DNA of 64,000 nucleotides from Galbibacter pacificus. Lineage in GTDB: Bacteria > Bacteroidota > Bacteroidia > Flavobacteriales > Flavobacteriaceae. The stretch spans positions 186,001-250,000 of the forward strand of contig NZ_JAQSVC010000005.1 of the NCBI RefSeq assembly GCF_029603165.1, in the 5' to 3' direction. Under the pieces are notes generated by a model, which saw only the letters and a program-made list of their open reading frames with translations, did not search any database and was not told the origin of the DNA. The position numbers were made by a program, and so were the translations under genes. Below, piece by piece: positions 50,378-57,846 of this stretch. Numbering within the stretch: the first letter of the stretch is position 1; the number at the start of each line of letters is the position of its first letter.

Positions 50378-51208
50378 TTATAAATCCCTTTTCTTTAATA
50401 AGGCAAAAGATAAGTAAATAAAAATGAATGTCCATACTAAAACAATAAGTATCTCGTACCAATGCACCGAATAGTCTTTGGTAATAGATTCCCCAACTTG
50501 ACTGGCTACAGATTGTACGGCCCCCAAACGGCTAAACGGCTCTTTTATAAGGTTGCTCATGGCTTCTAGCGGCAAAAACCGAGAAATACCATTTGCTATA
50601 TTGCTGTCCAGTTGCCAATGTGCAAGCCCGTAAAAAATGCCTTCGAACACTTGCCAGAGTATTAAAAAGCCCAGGGCAAAAGCCGATCTTTTTACAAAAA
50701 TGCCCAAGAACAAGCAAAATGAAAAGAAGCCCAGGAGCTTTACAAAAAAGGCCAAAAAGTATTCAAGGTCAGAAAATATAATGCTGAGTTCGGTATAATC
50801 AGAATAAATCATCCCTAAAATCAAAGAGACCACAAAAATAAAAATGGTAGAAATAATAGAAAAAACCACCACGGTAAGAAATTTAGAAAGAATGAATTCT
50901 TTTTTGCTAAGCCCGTCTATTAAATTTTGTTTTATGGTTTTGTTGCTGTACTCGTTGGACATCATGGAAACAATAACAATGGCCAGGAAAAGCTTGAAAA
51001 AAGCGGCAATGTACGTATTGAAGTGCCATATGTACGGAAAATTAAAAATTCCTTGGTCGGCCAATTGAAAATGTACGTCGCCTATATCAAATTTTATGGT
51101 TGCAAACAGGGCGATAAAAGTGAGCAAAATAAAGTATGCAATAGTTAAGACCCTGCTGGCCCTGTTGTTCCAGAGTTTTATAAATTCTATTTGGAGTAAT
51201 CGTTTCAT
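50378..51208 (-). CDS. ABC-2 type transporter permease
   Basis: 276 residues with about six membrane helices (17-38, 57-79, 104-126, 143-168, 174-195, 250-270). The pattern EYSNKTIKQNLIDGLSKKEFILSKF after helix two is typical of ABC-2 permeases. Its ATG overlaps the stop of the ATPase gene (TAATG), so both subunits are made together. The substrate is unknown. Confidence 0.85.
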   Translation of the reverse strand: MKRLLQIEFIKLWNNRASRVLTIAYFILLTFIALFATIKFDIGDVHFQLADQGIFNFPYIWHFNTYIAAFFKLFLAIVIVSMMSNEYSNKTIKQNLIDGLSKKEFILSKFLTVVVFSIISTIFIFVVSLILGMIYSDYTELSIIFSDLEYFLAFFVKLLGFFSFCLFLGIFVKRSAFALGFLILWQVFEGIFYGLAHWQLDSNIANGISRFLPLEAMSNLIKEPFSRLGAVQSVASQVGESITKDYSVHWYEILIVLVWTFIFIYLSFALLKKRDL

Positions 51209-52110
51209 TAGTTAGCTTGGTTTTTGGTAATTGTCAGGAATTGTTCTTCAAGGCTTTCTTTTCTTTTAACCAGATGCGAGAGCACAATGCCTTTTTCAAA
51301 CATAAATTTATTAAATGTTGTAGCGTCCATGGGTTCGTTTAAAAAAGCGGTAATCAATCCATTTTCAATTTTTAGCGAACCAAAAGCGGGATTTTTTTCC
51401 AAAACGGCCATTAATTCCTTTTCGTTATCTGCTTTTAGTTCAAAAAAGCCGTGACTGGCAATCATTTCGTCCACCCTGCCCGAATAGAGCATATGTCCTT
51501 TTCTTAAAATAATAACATGGGAGCATACCTTTTCAACTTCATCAAGTAGGTGAGAGGCCAAAAGAATGGTCGTACCCATGGAGGCAATTTTTTTTATGAT
51601 TTCCCTGATTTGGTGTATTCCCTGCGGGTCCAATCCGTTGGTGGGCTCGTCCAGAATTAAAATCTCGGGGTCGTTTAAAAGTGCAGAGGCAATGGCCAGG
51701 CGTTGTTTCATCCCGAGGGAATAAGTTTTAAACTTGCTGTCTTTTCGGTCCAACAGCCCAACGAGCTCCAGTTTTTCATGGATTTTATCGTTTGGCACTT
51801 CTTTTATTTTACAAACCAGTTTCAGGTTTTGTTCTGCGGTCATGTACGGGTAAAAGTTCGGGCGTTCTATTATGGCCCCTACTTTTTTTAATGCCTGGTG
51901 TGTCGAAGTATTCCCGTCAAACCAGAAAAAATCCCCGGCAGACTTGTTAACAACATTGAGCACAATGCCCAAGGTGGTCGATTTCCCACTTCCGTTAGGC
52001 CCTAAAATACCATATACGTTTCCCTTTTTTATGTTAAAGGAAACATCGTTTACGGCGGTTAAAAGGTCGAATTTCTTGGTGAGGTTATTTACTGTAAGAA
52101 TATTTTCCAA
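51208..52110 (-). CDS. ABC transporter ATP-binding protein
   Basis: 300 residues. Walker A GPNGSGKSTT (about 38-47), Q-loop region, signature YSLGMKQRLAIA, Walker B EILILDEPTNGLDP and switch His in LASHLLDE are all present. The C-terminal 80 residues (DEMIASHGFFELKADNE...) match drug/antibiotic-type DrrA-like exporters. With the following permease gene it forms a complete half-transporter pair; the cargo cannot be inferred. Confidence 0.92.
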   Translation of the reverse strand: MENILTVNNLTKKFDLLTAVNDVSFNIKKGNVYGILGPNGSGKSTTLGIVLNVVNKSAGDFFWFDGNTSTHQALKKVGAIIERPNFYPYMTAEQNLKLVCKIKEVPNDKIHEKLELVGLLDRKDSKFKTYSLGMKQRLAIASALLNDPEILILDEPTNGLDPQGIHQIREIIKKIASMGTTILLASHLLDEVEKVCSHVIILRKGHMLYSGRVDEMIASHGFFELKADNEKELMAVLEKNPAFGSLKIENGLITAFLNEPMDATTFNKFMFEKGIVLSHLVKRKESLEEQFLTITKNQAN

Positions 52111-52211
52111 AATTTTCTTTTTTCGAGTTGATTCTATTAACTTGACGAATTCTATGTTGATTTGTTACAATAATATAGATTAAATTTGATTAATTAATAA
52201 GAAAACACGAG

Positions 52212-53282
52212 ATGAGCGAAAAATTAATGTCGAAAAAGAAGCCCAGCTATCCAGTAAACGAACGGTTGCTTACCTATCTGGAGCGCTACAACCGGACCAC
52301 AAAGATACCCATATCTTATGACGACCTGCTTCGGTTTTCCGGCTCTGTTGTAGTGTATGATGAAGATGATAACGATACGCTTTGGATACGTGTTTATTAT
52401 TCTGAATTTGAACGCCCAGAGATCGATTACCATTTAAAACAGGTATATACGCTTATTTTTTCTGATGGAAACGAAGACATCTTTCAGTACCTTAATATAG
52501 ATGCCATTGATTTTTGCACCTTTGGCAACTCGCAGCCTTTCCGCATAAAGGTTAGAAATATCCTCAATGACAACTATACCTATATTTATGTAAAAAAAGC
52601 CGATGCCTCTCGGGTATACGGGCTCGAACTGGAACATATCCTGTCGCCCAACCGGATTAACTTTGCCGTTTACCACGATACCTTGATCGAAGAACATATT
52701 TCTGGAATCCCGGGCGATGAATTTATAAAAAATGCCCTGCCCGAATGTACCGACATACAAAAAAGCCAGATTGCAAAAGAATTTGTAAAGTTTAACGAAC
52801 GCTGCATGATAAGGTTGTTGGGAGATATGCGCTCTTACAATTACGTAATTATACCCGTGCACGATTTTGACAATGTAATTTTTAAAATACGCGCAATAGA
52901 TTTCGACCAGCAGTGCTACGAAGGGAACTTTAAGGTATACAAACCACAATTTTTTAAAGAAAATTACCAGATGGTAAAAATGGTAGAAGAACGCTTAAAA
53001 CCCGCTTCCATAGAACAATATAAAAAAGAAGAACGCTCTTTGTTGGCAAAGCGGATCTTGACATCCAAGAAAAGATTAAAAGCATTGTTGCGCTGTATGG
53101 TAAACGACCATATTACCACCAAAGAAAACTTGGAAGAACTAAAACAGGAGCTGTATAATTATACATTAGACCTAAAATTTAAGCGCTGCCGCTCCATGGG
53201 CCAAGTGGTAAGGGTAGCACTGGAATTTGTAAGAAGAAATTACGAAGATGTAAGCATGAAACGGCTGCTGCACGATTCCTAA
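52212..53282 (+). CDS. Conserved hypothetical protein with kinase-like catalytic signature
   Basis: 356 residues, no signal peptide or membrane helix. I know no named domain. A line-up with kinase folds is suggestive: YVKKADASRVYGLELEHIL (Lys 128/129 and Glu 139/141 could be the beta3 Lys and helix-C Glu), EEHISGIPGDEF (hinge-like), LLGDMRSYNYVII (G204-D205-x4-N210, the spacing of the catalytic loop) and IRAIDFD (Asp 230, like DFG/DFD). The C-terminal 100 residues are helical and Lys-rich. It is monocistronic and followed by a minisatellite. The kinase idea is inference only. Confidence 0.6.
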   Translation: MSEKLMSKKKPSYPVNERLLTYLERYNRTTKIPISYDDLLRFSGSVVVYDEDDNDTLWIRVYYSEFERPEIDYHLKQVYTLIFSDGNEDIFQYLNIDAIDFCTFGNSQPFRIKVRNILNDNYTYIYVKKADASRVYGLELEHILSPNRINFAVYHDTLIEEHISGIPGDEFIKNALPECTDIQKSQIAKEFVKFNERCMIRLLGDMRSYNYVIIPVHDFDNVIFKIRAIDFDQQCYEGNFKVYKPQFFKENYQMVKMVEERLKPASIEQYKKEERSLLAKRILTSKKRLKALLRCMVNDHITTKENLEELKQELYNYTLDLKFKRCRSMGQVVRVALEFVRRNYEDVSMKRLLHDS

Positions 53283-53376
53283 CAAACATCTGGCGGGGTA
53301 GTTTACTCATTAAGTGGTGTTTAAGTTGCTCCGATGCATATCCAGACCTATTTTTTACCTAACCAGATACGTTGTT
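53283..53376. other. Start of a 614-bp intergenic region; dispersed-repeat copy
   Basis: Between the kinase-like gene and the minisatellite lies a 31-bp sequence (53302-53332) shared with the element at 31197-31227. The rest of the 614-bp gap is the 43-bp tandem repeat (53377-53733) and the ParDE promoter (53849-53880). No gene is visible. Confidence 0.45.
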
Positions 53377-53733
53377 GGACGTATCCGTTGGGGTTTCGAA
53401 TATGTCCAGATACGTTGTTGGACGTATCGGTTGGGGTTCCGAATATGTCCAGATAGGTTGTTGGACGTATCCGTTGGGGTTCCGGACGTATCCAGATAGG
53501 TTGTTGGACGTATCCGTTGAGGTTCCGGACGTATCCAGATAGGTTGTTGGACGTATCCGTTGGGGTTTCGAATATGTCCAGATAGGTTGTTGGACGTATC
53601 GGTTGGGGTTCCGGACGTATCCAGATAGGTTGTTGGACGTATCCGTTGAGGTTCCGGACGTATCCAGATAGGTTATTGGACGTATCCGTTGGGGTTCCAG
53701 ACGTATCCAGATAGGTTGTTGGACGTATCTAAT
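53377..53733. repeat. 43-bp minisatellite, eight full copies
   Basis: Eight consecutive 43-bp units (53377-53720) start GGACGTATC and end AGATAGGTTGTT, followed by a decayed partial ninth copy. Variants are combinatorial: CGTTG/CGGTTG, GGGG/GAGG and CCGGACGTATCC/TCGAATATGTCC swap between copies. Each unit is itself two related halves of 21 and 22 bp that both begin GGACGTATCC in most copies. The unit length is not a multiple of three, so it is not coding. In the first copy GATACGT and ACGTATC form a hairpin across the unit boundary. Confidence 0.92.
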
Positions 53734-53848
53734 GAGGTTTTGAGTATAATTGACATGCTATTTCTATATTCTCATTACTAAAAACCAAAAAAATGCACAT
53801 TATTCCATTTATTAAAGGGATAAAAATGTATTTTAGGACAGGACGCAA

Positions 53849-53880
53849 TTTGTTAAACTTACCAAATTTTGGTATTTTTG
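53849..53880 (+). promoter_or_regulatory. ParDE promoter with overlapping operator palindrome
   Basis: TTTG (53849-53852), a 20-bp spacer and TATTTTTG (53873-53880) match the Bacteroidota promoter. Inside it, TACCAAA (53860-53866) and TTTGGTA (53868-53874) form an inverted repeat with one central base, placed to block RNA polymerase. This is what an autorepressing ParD-ParE complex would need. Start of parD is 17 bp downstream. Confidence 0.6.
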
Positions 53881-53896
53881 AGTAAATATTTGAATT

Positions 53897-54148
53897 ATGA
53901 GCAAGAACACATCAATATCACTCGGAACTTATTTTGACCAATTTGTGCAGACACAAGTTTCTGCCGGTCGGTATAAAAATGTAAGTGAAGTAATTCGTGC
54001 CGGACTTCGTCTTTTAGAAGATGAAGAAAGTAAGTCCACTGCTTTACGAAATGCAATTCAAGAGGGATTGAATAGTCCGAGAGTTGAAAACTTTGATTTT
54101 GACGAAAACCTAAAAAAGTTAAAAGCAGAAAAGAGAAAAAATGGCTAA
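53897..54148 (+). CDS. parD: ParD-family antitoxin
   Basis: 83 residues. The N-terminal ribbon-helix-helix (NTSISLGTYFDQFVQTQVSAGRYKNVSEVIRAGLRLLEDEE) binds DNA; the C-terminal flexible part (RVENFDFDENLKKLKAEKRK) would wrap the toxin. It overlaps the toxin gene by 8 bp, the classic antitoxin-first order. It is probably autoregulated through the palindrome upstream. Confidence 0.9.
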   Translation: MSKNTSISLGTYFDQFVQTQVSAGRYKNVSEVIRAGLRLLEDEESKSTALRNAIQEGLNSPRVENFDFDENLKKLKAEKRKNG

Positions 54149-54440
54149 AGTAATTTTAAGACAAGAAGCCATAAACGATTTAAATGAAATTTGGGATTAT
54201 ACGTTCGATATGTGGTCTGAAATCCAAGCAGATAAATATTATGCCACATTAAAATTTGCTTGTAAAGAAATTGGAAAAAATCCAACCCTGGGAAGAACAT
54301 ATACTGGAATAAGCAGCAATATACTCGGACTAAAATCTGGGAAGCATATCATATTCTATCAACAAATAACAAAAGACGAAATTGAAGTCATAAGAATTTT
54401 GCACGATAGAATGGACTTAAAAAATAAAATAACCGAATAA
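54141..54440 (+). CDS. parE: ParE/RelE-superfamily toxin
   Basis: 99 residues: VILRQEAINDLNEIWDYTFDMWS, YATLKFACKEIGKNPTLGR and the terminal EVIRILHDRMDL are the ParE hallmarks, with Arg in LGRTYTGI and IRILHDRMD. ParE toxins usually poison DNA gyrase, unlike RelE ribonucleases; sequence favours ParE. Translationally coupled to parD. Location after a minisatellite in a gap-rich region fits a mobile accessory module. Confidence 0.9.
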   Translation: MAKVILRQEAINDLNEIWDYTFDMWSEIQADKYYATLKFACKEIGKNPTLGRTYTGISSNILGLKSGKHIIFYQQITKDEIEVIRILHDRMDLKNKITE

Positions 54441-54745
54441 AAAATTACAGCAACAAAGCTAAAACTTAAAATGCTGCCCGAAAAATATTCGGGCAGGGCT
54501 CTGGTTGATACTATATGTTTTAACCCTTTTTATATAACATAGGTTTTACATAAGAAAAGTCAACACTTCTATTACGTTTGCTTTATTCCTGCAAGGTTTT
54601 TTGGAAACCTTGTAGGTATTTTAGAGCTGAAATGAATGCCTGCAAGGTCAGGAAAAAGATTTGCAGGAGTTTGTTGAATTCAATTTCTTATAATCAGTGT
54701 TTAACATATGTTGCTATATCTTCTCTTGTTAAATAGGTGCTTATG
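54441..54745. other. 305-bp intergenic region with two hairpin-forming segments
   Basis: It contains a hairpin CTGCCCGAA/TTCGGGCAG (54474-54482 and 54488-54496) without a T-run, and the CCTGCAAGG element at 54588-54667. No gene is visible. It separates convergent genes (parE and the nucleoid-associated protein). Confidence 0.5.
54588..54667. repeat. REP-like element with CCTGCAAGG arms
   Basis: CCTGCAAGGTTT (54588-54599) and AAACCTTGTAGG (54605-54616) form a 12-bp stem with one G-T pair, and a second, shorter pair CCTGCAA (54639-54645) / TTGCAGG (54661-54667) follows. The same CCTGCAAGG core in both suggests a repeated palindromic unit. I believe similar CCTGCAAGGTTTT hairpins are common between flavobacterial genes, but this is memory, not a search. 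Confidence 0.45.
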
Positions 54746-55804
54746 CTAGCTTTTTTGTTCTTTGTTAAAATAAACCAGGTAATAATACATTTGCTTCTCT
54801 TCGTCCCAGCCTTTTTCTACAAATTTCTCGGCAGATTCCGGGTTGATGAAGTCCATTTTTATTTGAATATTGGTATCTAGGTTGATTACGTTTTTAATTT
54901 TTTTGCGGGCATCCGAAACGGCTTTGTTGGCAATTGGGAAAGAAGATACATCTTCGATACTGTATTTTGGGCCTTTTTCGGTTTTATAATGCTTAAACTC
55001 GGGAATAAGCTCTGGATTGTCCATTACTTCATTCAAGAAATTGGTTTCTTCAAAAGCATCGTTTTTGGCAAAATGATTCACCGCACGGTTCATGAACATA
55101 ACTTCTTCTTTTTTGTCTTCCGCAGGCAAGACCACATCTTTGGCAAAGTCTTGGCAAAATTTTAAATATTTTTTGGTGAAAAAAGTTTCATCGGTAAGGG
55201 CATCTACGCTTAAAAAGTTTTCCAGCCAATATTTGGTGTCGTAGCGGTTGCTGTCGATCGATAAAATTTTAAATCCTTCTTCTTTGTTGGCATTTATAAT
55301 TAAGCACCCCTTATCGAGCTTGTTAATGTTGATTCCCTGGCGGATTAAGATTTCCAGATTGGTACCTTTTTCTTCAAATTCAAGGAAATCGTGTTTTAAT
55401 TCTGATTTAAAAACCCCAATGGCATTGTACTTTTCATTATCAAGAACCACATCTGAAAGGTACGCAACATATACTTCGCCGCTTTTTATGTGCGGATGGT
55501 TGGACTGGTCGTACAAATGTGTGGCAATGCTTTTGGATTGTTTGTGGATGCTTGGCGGATCTGCAAATACTTCGGAAGCGATGGAATATAGTTCGTTATA
55601 ATCAAGGTCGACTTCGTGGTCGAAACGGTAATAATTTTCTTCTTTGTCCCTAAAAGGCTTAAAAAAGTATTCTTTGAGCAGTCCTGTTATTTCATCGTTT
55701 AGGCGGTAAGGTTCTTCTGAAAAAAATGTGCCTTCGCTCTTGCTTTTGTTTCCTATTCTGTGAATGGATAGGCTTTCTATTTGTGTGGGATATAAATTAA
55801 TCAT
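54746..55804 (-). CDS. Nucleoid-associated protein (NdpA/YejK-like)
   Basis: 352 residues of the NA37/pfam04245 family: it starts INLYPTQIESLSIHRIGNKSKSEG, has GEVYVAYLSDVVLDNEKYNAIGVFKSE, LDKGCLIINANKEEGFKILSIDSNR, and FLSVDALTDETFFTKKYLKFCQDF. Members such as E. coli YejK bind DNA and are found with the nucleoid; exact function is unknown. The C-terminal part is helical and charged. No partner genes. Confidence 0.85.
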   Translation of the reverse strand: MINLYPTQIESLSIHRIGNKSKSEGTFFSEEPYRLNDEITGLLKEYFFKPFRDKEENYYRFDHEVDLDYNELYSIASEVFADPPSIHKQSKSIATHLYDQSNHPHIKSGEVYVAYLSDVVLDNEKYNAIGVFKSELKHDFLEFEEKGTNLEILIRQGININKLDKGCLIINANKEEGFKILSIDSNRYDTKYWLENFLSVDALTDETFFTKKYLKFCQDFAKDVVLPAEDKKEEVMFMNRAVNHFAKNDAFEETNFLNEVMDNPELIPEFKHYKTEKGPKYSIEDVSSFPIANKAVSDARKKIKNVINLDTNIQIKMDFINPESAEKFVEKGWDEEKQMYYYLVYFNKEQKS

Positions 55805-55969
55805 GCTTTTTGTTATCTGGTTATGCTGTTAGGATTGTTAAATCAATGGTTTATCCGTCGGGTTTTATGTGCGTAACGGTACGGTAACCTTTAATGGGTT
55901 TGTAATCTTTAAATAAACCAAAAGTGTTTCTTGAACCGTGCGAACCTTGCTTTTAATGTTGTGCTTGGG

Positions 55970-56473
55970 TTAGTTCCAATGCTCATCAAAATCAAGGTCG
56001 TCGTAATTATCGAGGTCAAAACCATTGTCGTCACCTTCAGAGAGATCTTCGGCTTCAAACTTTTTTACGGGTGGTGCGTCGGGCAGTTGCCCGTGCACAT
56101 ACAAAAGGTTTGGGTAAGTGGCGCCATCTTCTTTTTCGGCAATATCGGCCAATTCAACAAAGAATGTCCACATGCTAAAAAAGTCGTATACATAAATTAG
56201 GTTCCTGTTGTTTTCATCCAGGAGGTCTTCCATATAAGTTTCGGCCATGAGTTTTACATCGGTTCCGGTCTCGCTCATGTCAAAAAGGGCAATTTCTTCA
56301 CCTTGGTTCCATTCTTCGTCGCTTACATAGAAAGAAGCCATTTCGGTACCGTCAAAACCAAAGGCCTGCGATATGGCATTATGGAAATCTTCCAGCGTAT
56401 TGTTGCCTTCTATTTCAATGTCCCTAAATACATCTTCTTCGGCGTCTAAGATTATTCTGAATTTATAAATCAT
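55970..56473 (-). CDS. Plasmid pRiA4b ORF-3-like protein
   Basis: 167 residues: IYKFRIILDAEEDVFRDIEIEGNNTLEDFHNAISQAFGFDGTEMASFYVSDEEW is the conserved core of the pRiA4b ORF-3 family. The C-terminus is strongly acidic (DLSEGDDNGFDLDNYDDLDFDEHWN), a striking run with about half Asp/Glu. The family is sometimes found as passenger genes in transposons and on plasmids, but no transposase is seen here. Function unknown. Confidence 0.85.
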   Translation of the reverse strand: MIYKFRIILDAEEDVFRDIEIEGNNTLEDFHNAISQAFGFDGTEMASFYVSDEEWNQGEEIALFDMSETGTDVKLMAETYMEDLLDENNRNLIYVYDFFSMWTFFVELADIAEKEDGATYPNLLYVHGQLPDAPPVKKFEAEDLSEGDDNGFDLDNYDDLDFDEHWN

Positions 56474-56593
56474 GGTTTTTCATTTTTCAGCAGGTTGCAA
56501 GTTACAAAGTTTTTGGCTTAATTTCATTTGGCAATTTGTATTCTAAAAAGATATTTTTCAACAGTGGGCCTTAAATGCAAACAGCACAAATAT

Positions 56594-57619
56594 TTAGGTT
56601 ATTAGCTTTTTGGGCTTACTTTCCATAAGTAAATAAAACTGTACGCCAAATAGTATGGAGGCAATAACCAAATGTAGCGGTTGGCTGCCAAAAGGAAAAT
56701 TAAAATAATACATGGAAATTCCCGTAGCGATTTCTAAAACAATAAGGAAGAATATCCAGTTTATTTTTGAAAACCCCGGTTTTAAACTTCGGTTTTTTAT
56801 GAAGAGGAAGGCATTGGTGATAAAAATTAAAATTGATAGCGAACGGTGTATGTAAAAGTCGGTTTCCGGTGACGAAAGCCATAGGCTTTTATTGGTAATA
56901 CCATGATCTTTTACTTGTTCGTCGATGAACTGCCTTACCTGTGTGCCCAAAACCACCTGTACAAGTGTAAGTAATAAGGCAAGCAACAGTACATTTTTAA
57001 AAAGCTTATGACCCCCGAAATGGGAATACTCTTTTTTTGTTTGATAAATAATAATAAGGATCATGGCCACAATAAGCAATGCCATTACCATATGGAGCGT
57101 AATCCTTACCGGGGCAAGCACAGAGTAAACAACGGTAGCGCCCAGCCATGCCTGAAACCCCATGCCAAAAACGGTAAGCCACGAAAGTACGGGGATCCAT
57201 TTGTTTTTTTTCCAAAACGAAAAAGAAGCAAAGGCCATAACAAGTGTGGCAAACCCGGCAAGGGCACCAAACAAACGGTTGATGTATTCTACCCAGGTAT
57301 GCAGTGGATTGAAAATAGCGTAATCGTGTTTGGTATAGGGCTCCCAGTGGGTTTTGTTATAATTTTCTCCGGTGGTAAAATTTTTCTTGGCTACCTGAAG
57401 CGTTTGGTCAACAATAATAACCTGGCCTTTTTTAAAGGAACGTCCAGCCTGCCATGTTAATTGAGAAACATTGGTAGGAGGAACATAATAACCAAAACAT
57501 TTAGGCCAATCTGGACAGCCCATGCCGCTTCCGGTCATTCGTACAACGGCCCCGGCGATAATAACCAGATATACCAGTACCAAGGTTACTTTTGCTATTT
57601 TTCTAAAGTTTTTCTTCAC
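56594..57619 (-). CDS. ctaA: Heme A synthase (CtaA/COX15)
   Basis: 341 residues with eight predicted membrane helices in two related halves. It oxidises heme O to heme A for cytochrome oxidase. Typical features: VRMTGSGMGCPDWPKCFG near the N-terminus, the E-x3-R of VEYINRLFGAL, and the heme-ligand His residues in LHMVMALLIV, IHRSLSILIF and PLHLVIASI. The start codon is GTG at 57619 (KKNFRKIAKVTLV). Directly upstream (57630-57677) lie six copies of GTTCAAAG, inside the expected leader or promoter. The partner protoheme farnesyltransferase gene is not adjacent. Confidence 0.92.
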   Translation of the reverse strand: MKKNFRKIAKVTLVLVYLVIIAGAVVRMTGSGMGCPDWPKCFGYYVPPTNVSQLTWQAGRSFKKGQVIIVDQTLQVAKKNFTTGENYNKTHWEPYTKHDYAIFNPLHTWVEYINRLFGALAGFATLVMAFASFSFWKKNKWIPVLSWLTVFGMGFQAWLGATVVYSVLAPVRITLHMVMALLIVAMILIIIYQTKKEYSHFGGHKLFKNVLLLALLLTLVQVVLGTQVRQFIDEQVKDHGITNKSLWLSSPETDFYIHRSLSILIFITNAFLFIKNRSLKPGFSKINWIFFLIVLEIATGISMYYFNFPFGSQPLHLVIASILFGVQFYLLMESKPKKLIT

Positions 57620-57629
57620 TTTTTTTATT

Positions 57630-57677
57630 GTTCAAAGGTTCAAAGGTTCAAAGGTTCAAAGGTTCAAAGGTTCAAAG
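57630..57677. repeat. Six perfect copies of the octamer GTTCAAAG
   Basis: Exact tandem repeats from 57630 to 57677, starting 11 bp upstream of the ctaA GTG start. Degenerate copies of the same octamer occur at 4020-4070, 4130-4160 and 57766-57776. Length changes by slippage would alter the leader of ctaA. Beyond it (57678-57846) is low-complexity DNA of ATTAACAATTATCAATT words and no gene. Confidence 0.92.
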
Positions 57678-57846
57678 GTTTCTGGTTTTTAGTTCATTGT
57701 TATACTGTTACGTAGCTATGCTGTCACCAGCGGATGGACTAATCCCTTTTCCCTAATTACTATTCAAGGTTCAAAGTTCTATAAGGACAACAATTAACCA
57801 TTAACAATTATCAATTATCAATTATCAATTAACCATTAACTAATCC

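Noticed and set aside
53377-53733. Possible CRISPR array
   Set aside because: Units are directly contiguous 43-bp copies with no unique spacers, and no cas genes are present; it is a minisatellite.
52212-54440. Kinase-like protein plus ParDE as an abortive-infection or defence island
   Set aside because: No nuclease, restriction or other defence gene is nearby, and the hypothetical protein has no established defence domain; only the TA pair is supported.
55970-56473. Insertion sequence marked by the pRiA4b ORF-3-like gene
   Set aside because: No transposase, terminal inverted repeats or target duplications are visible around it.
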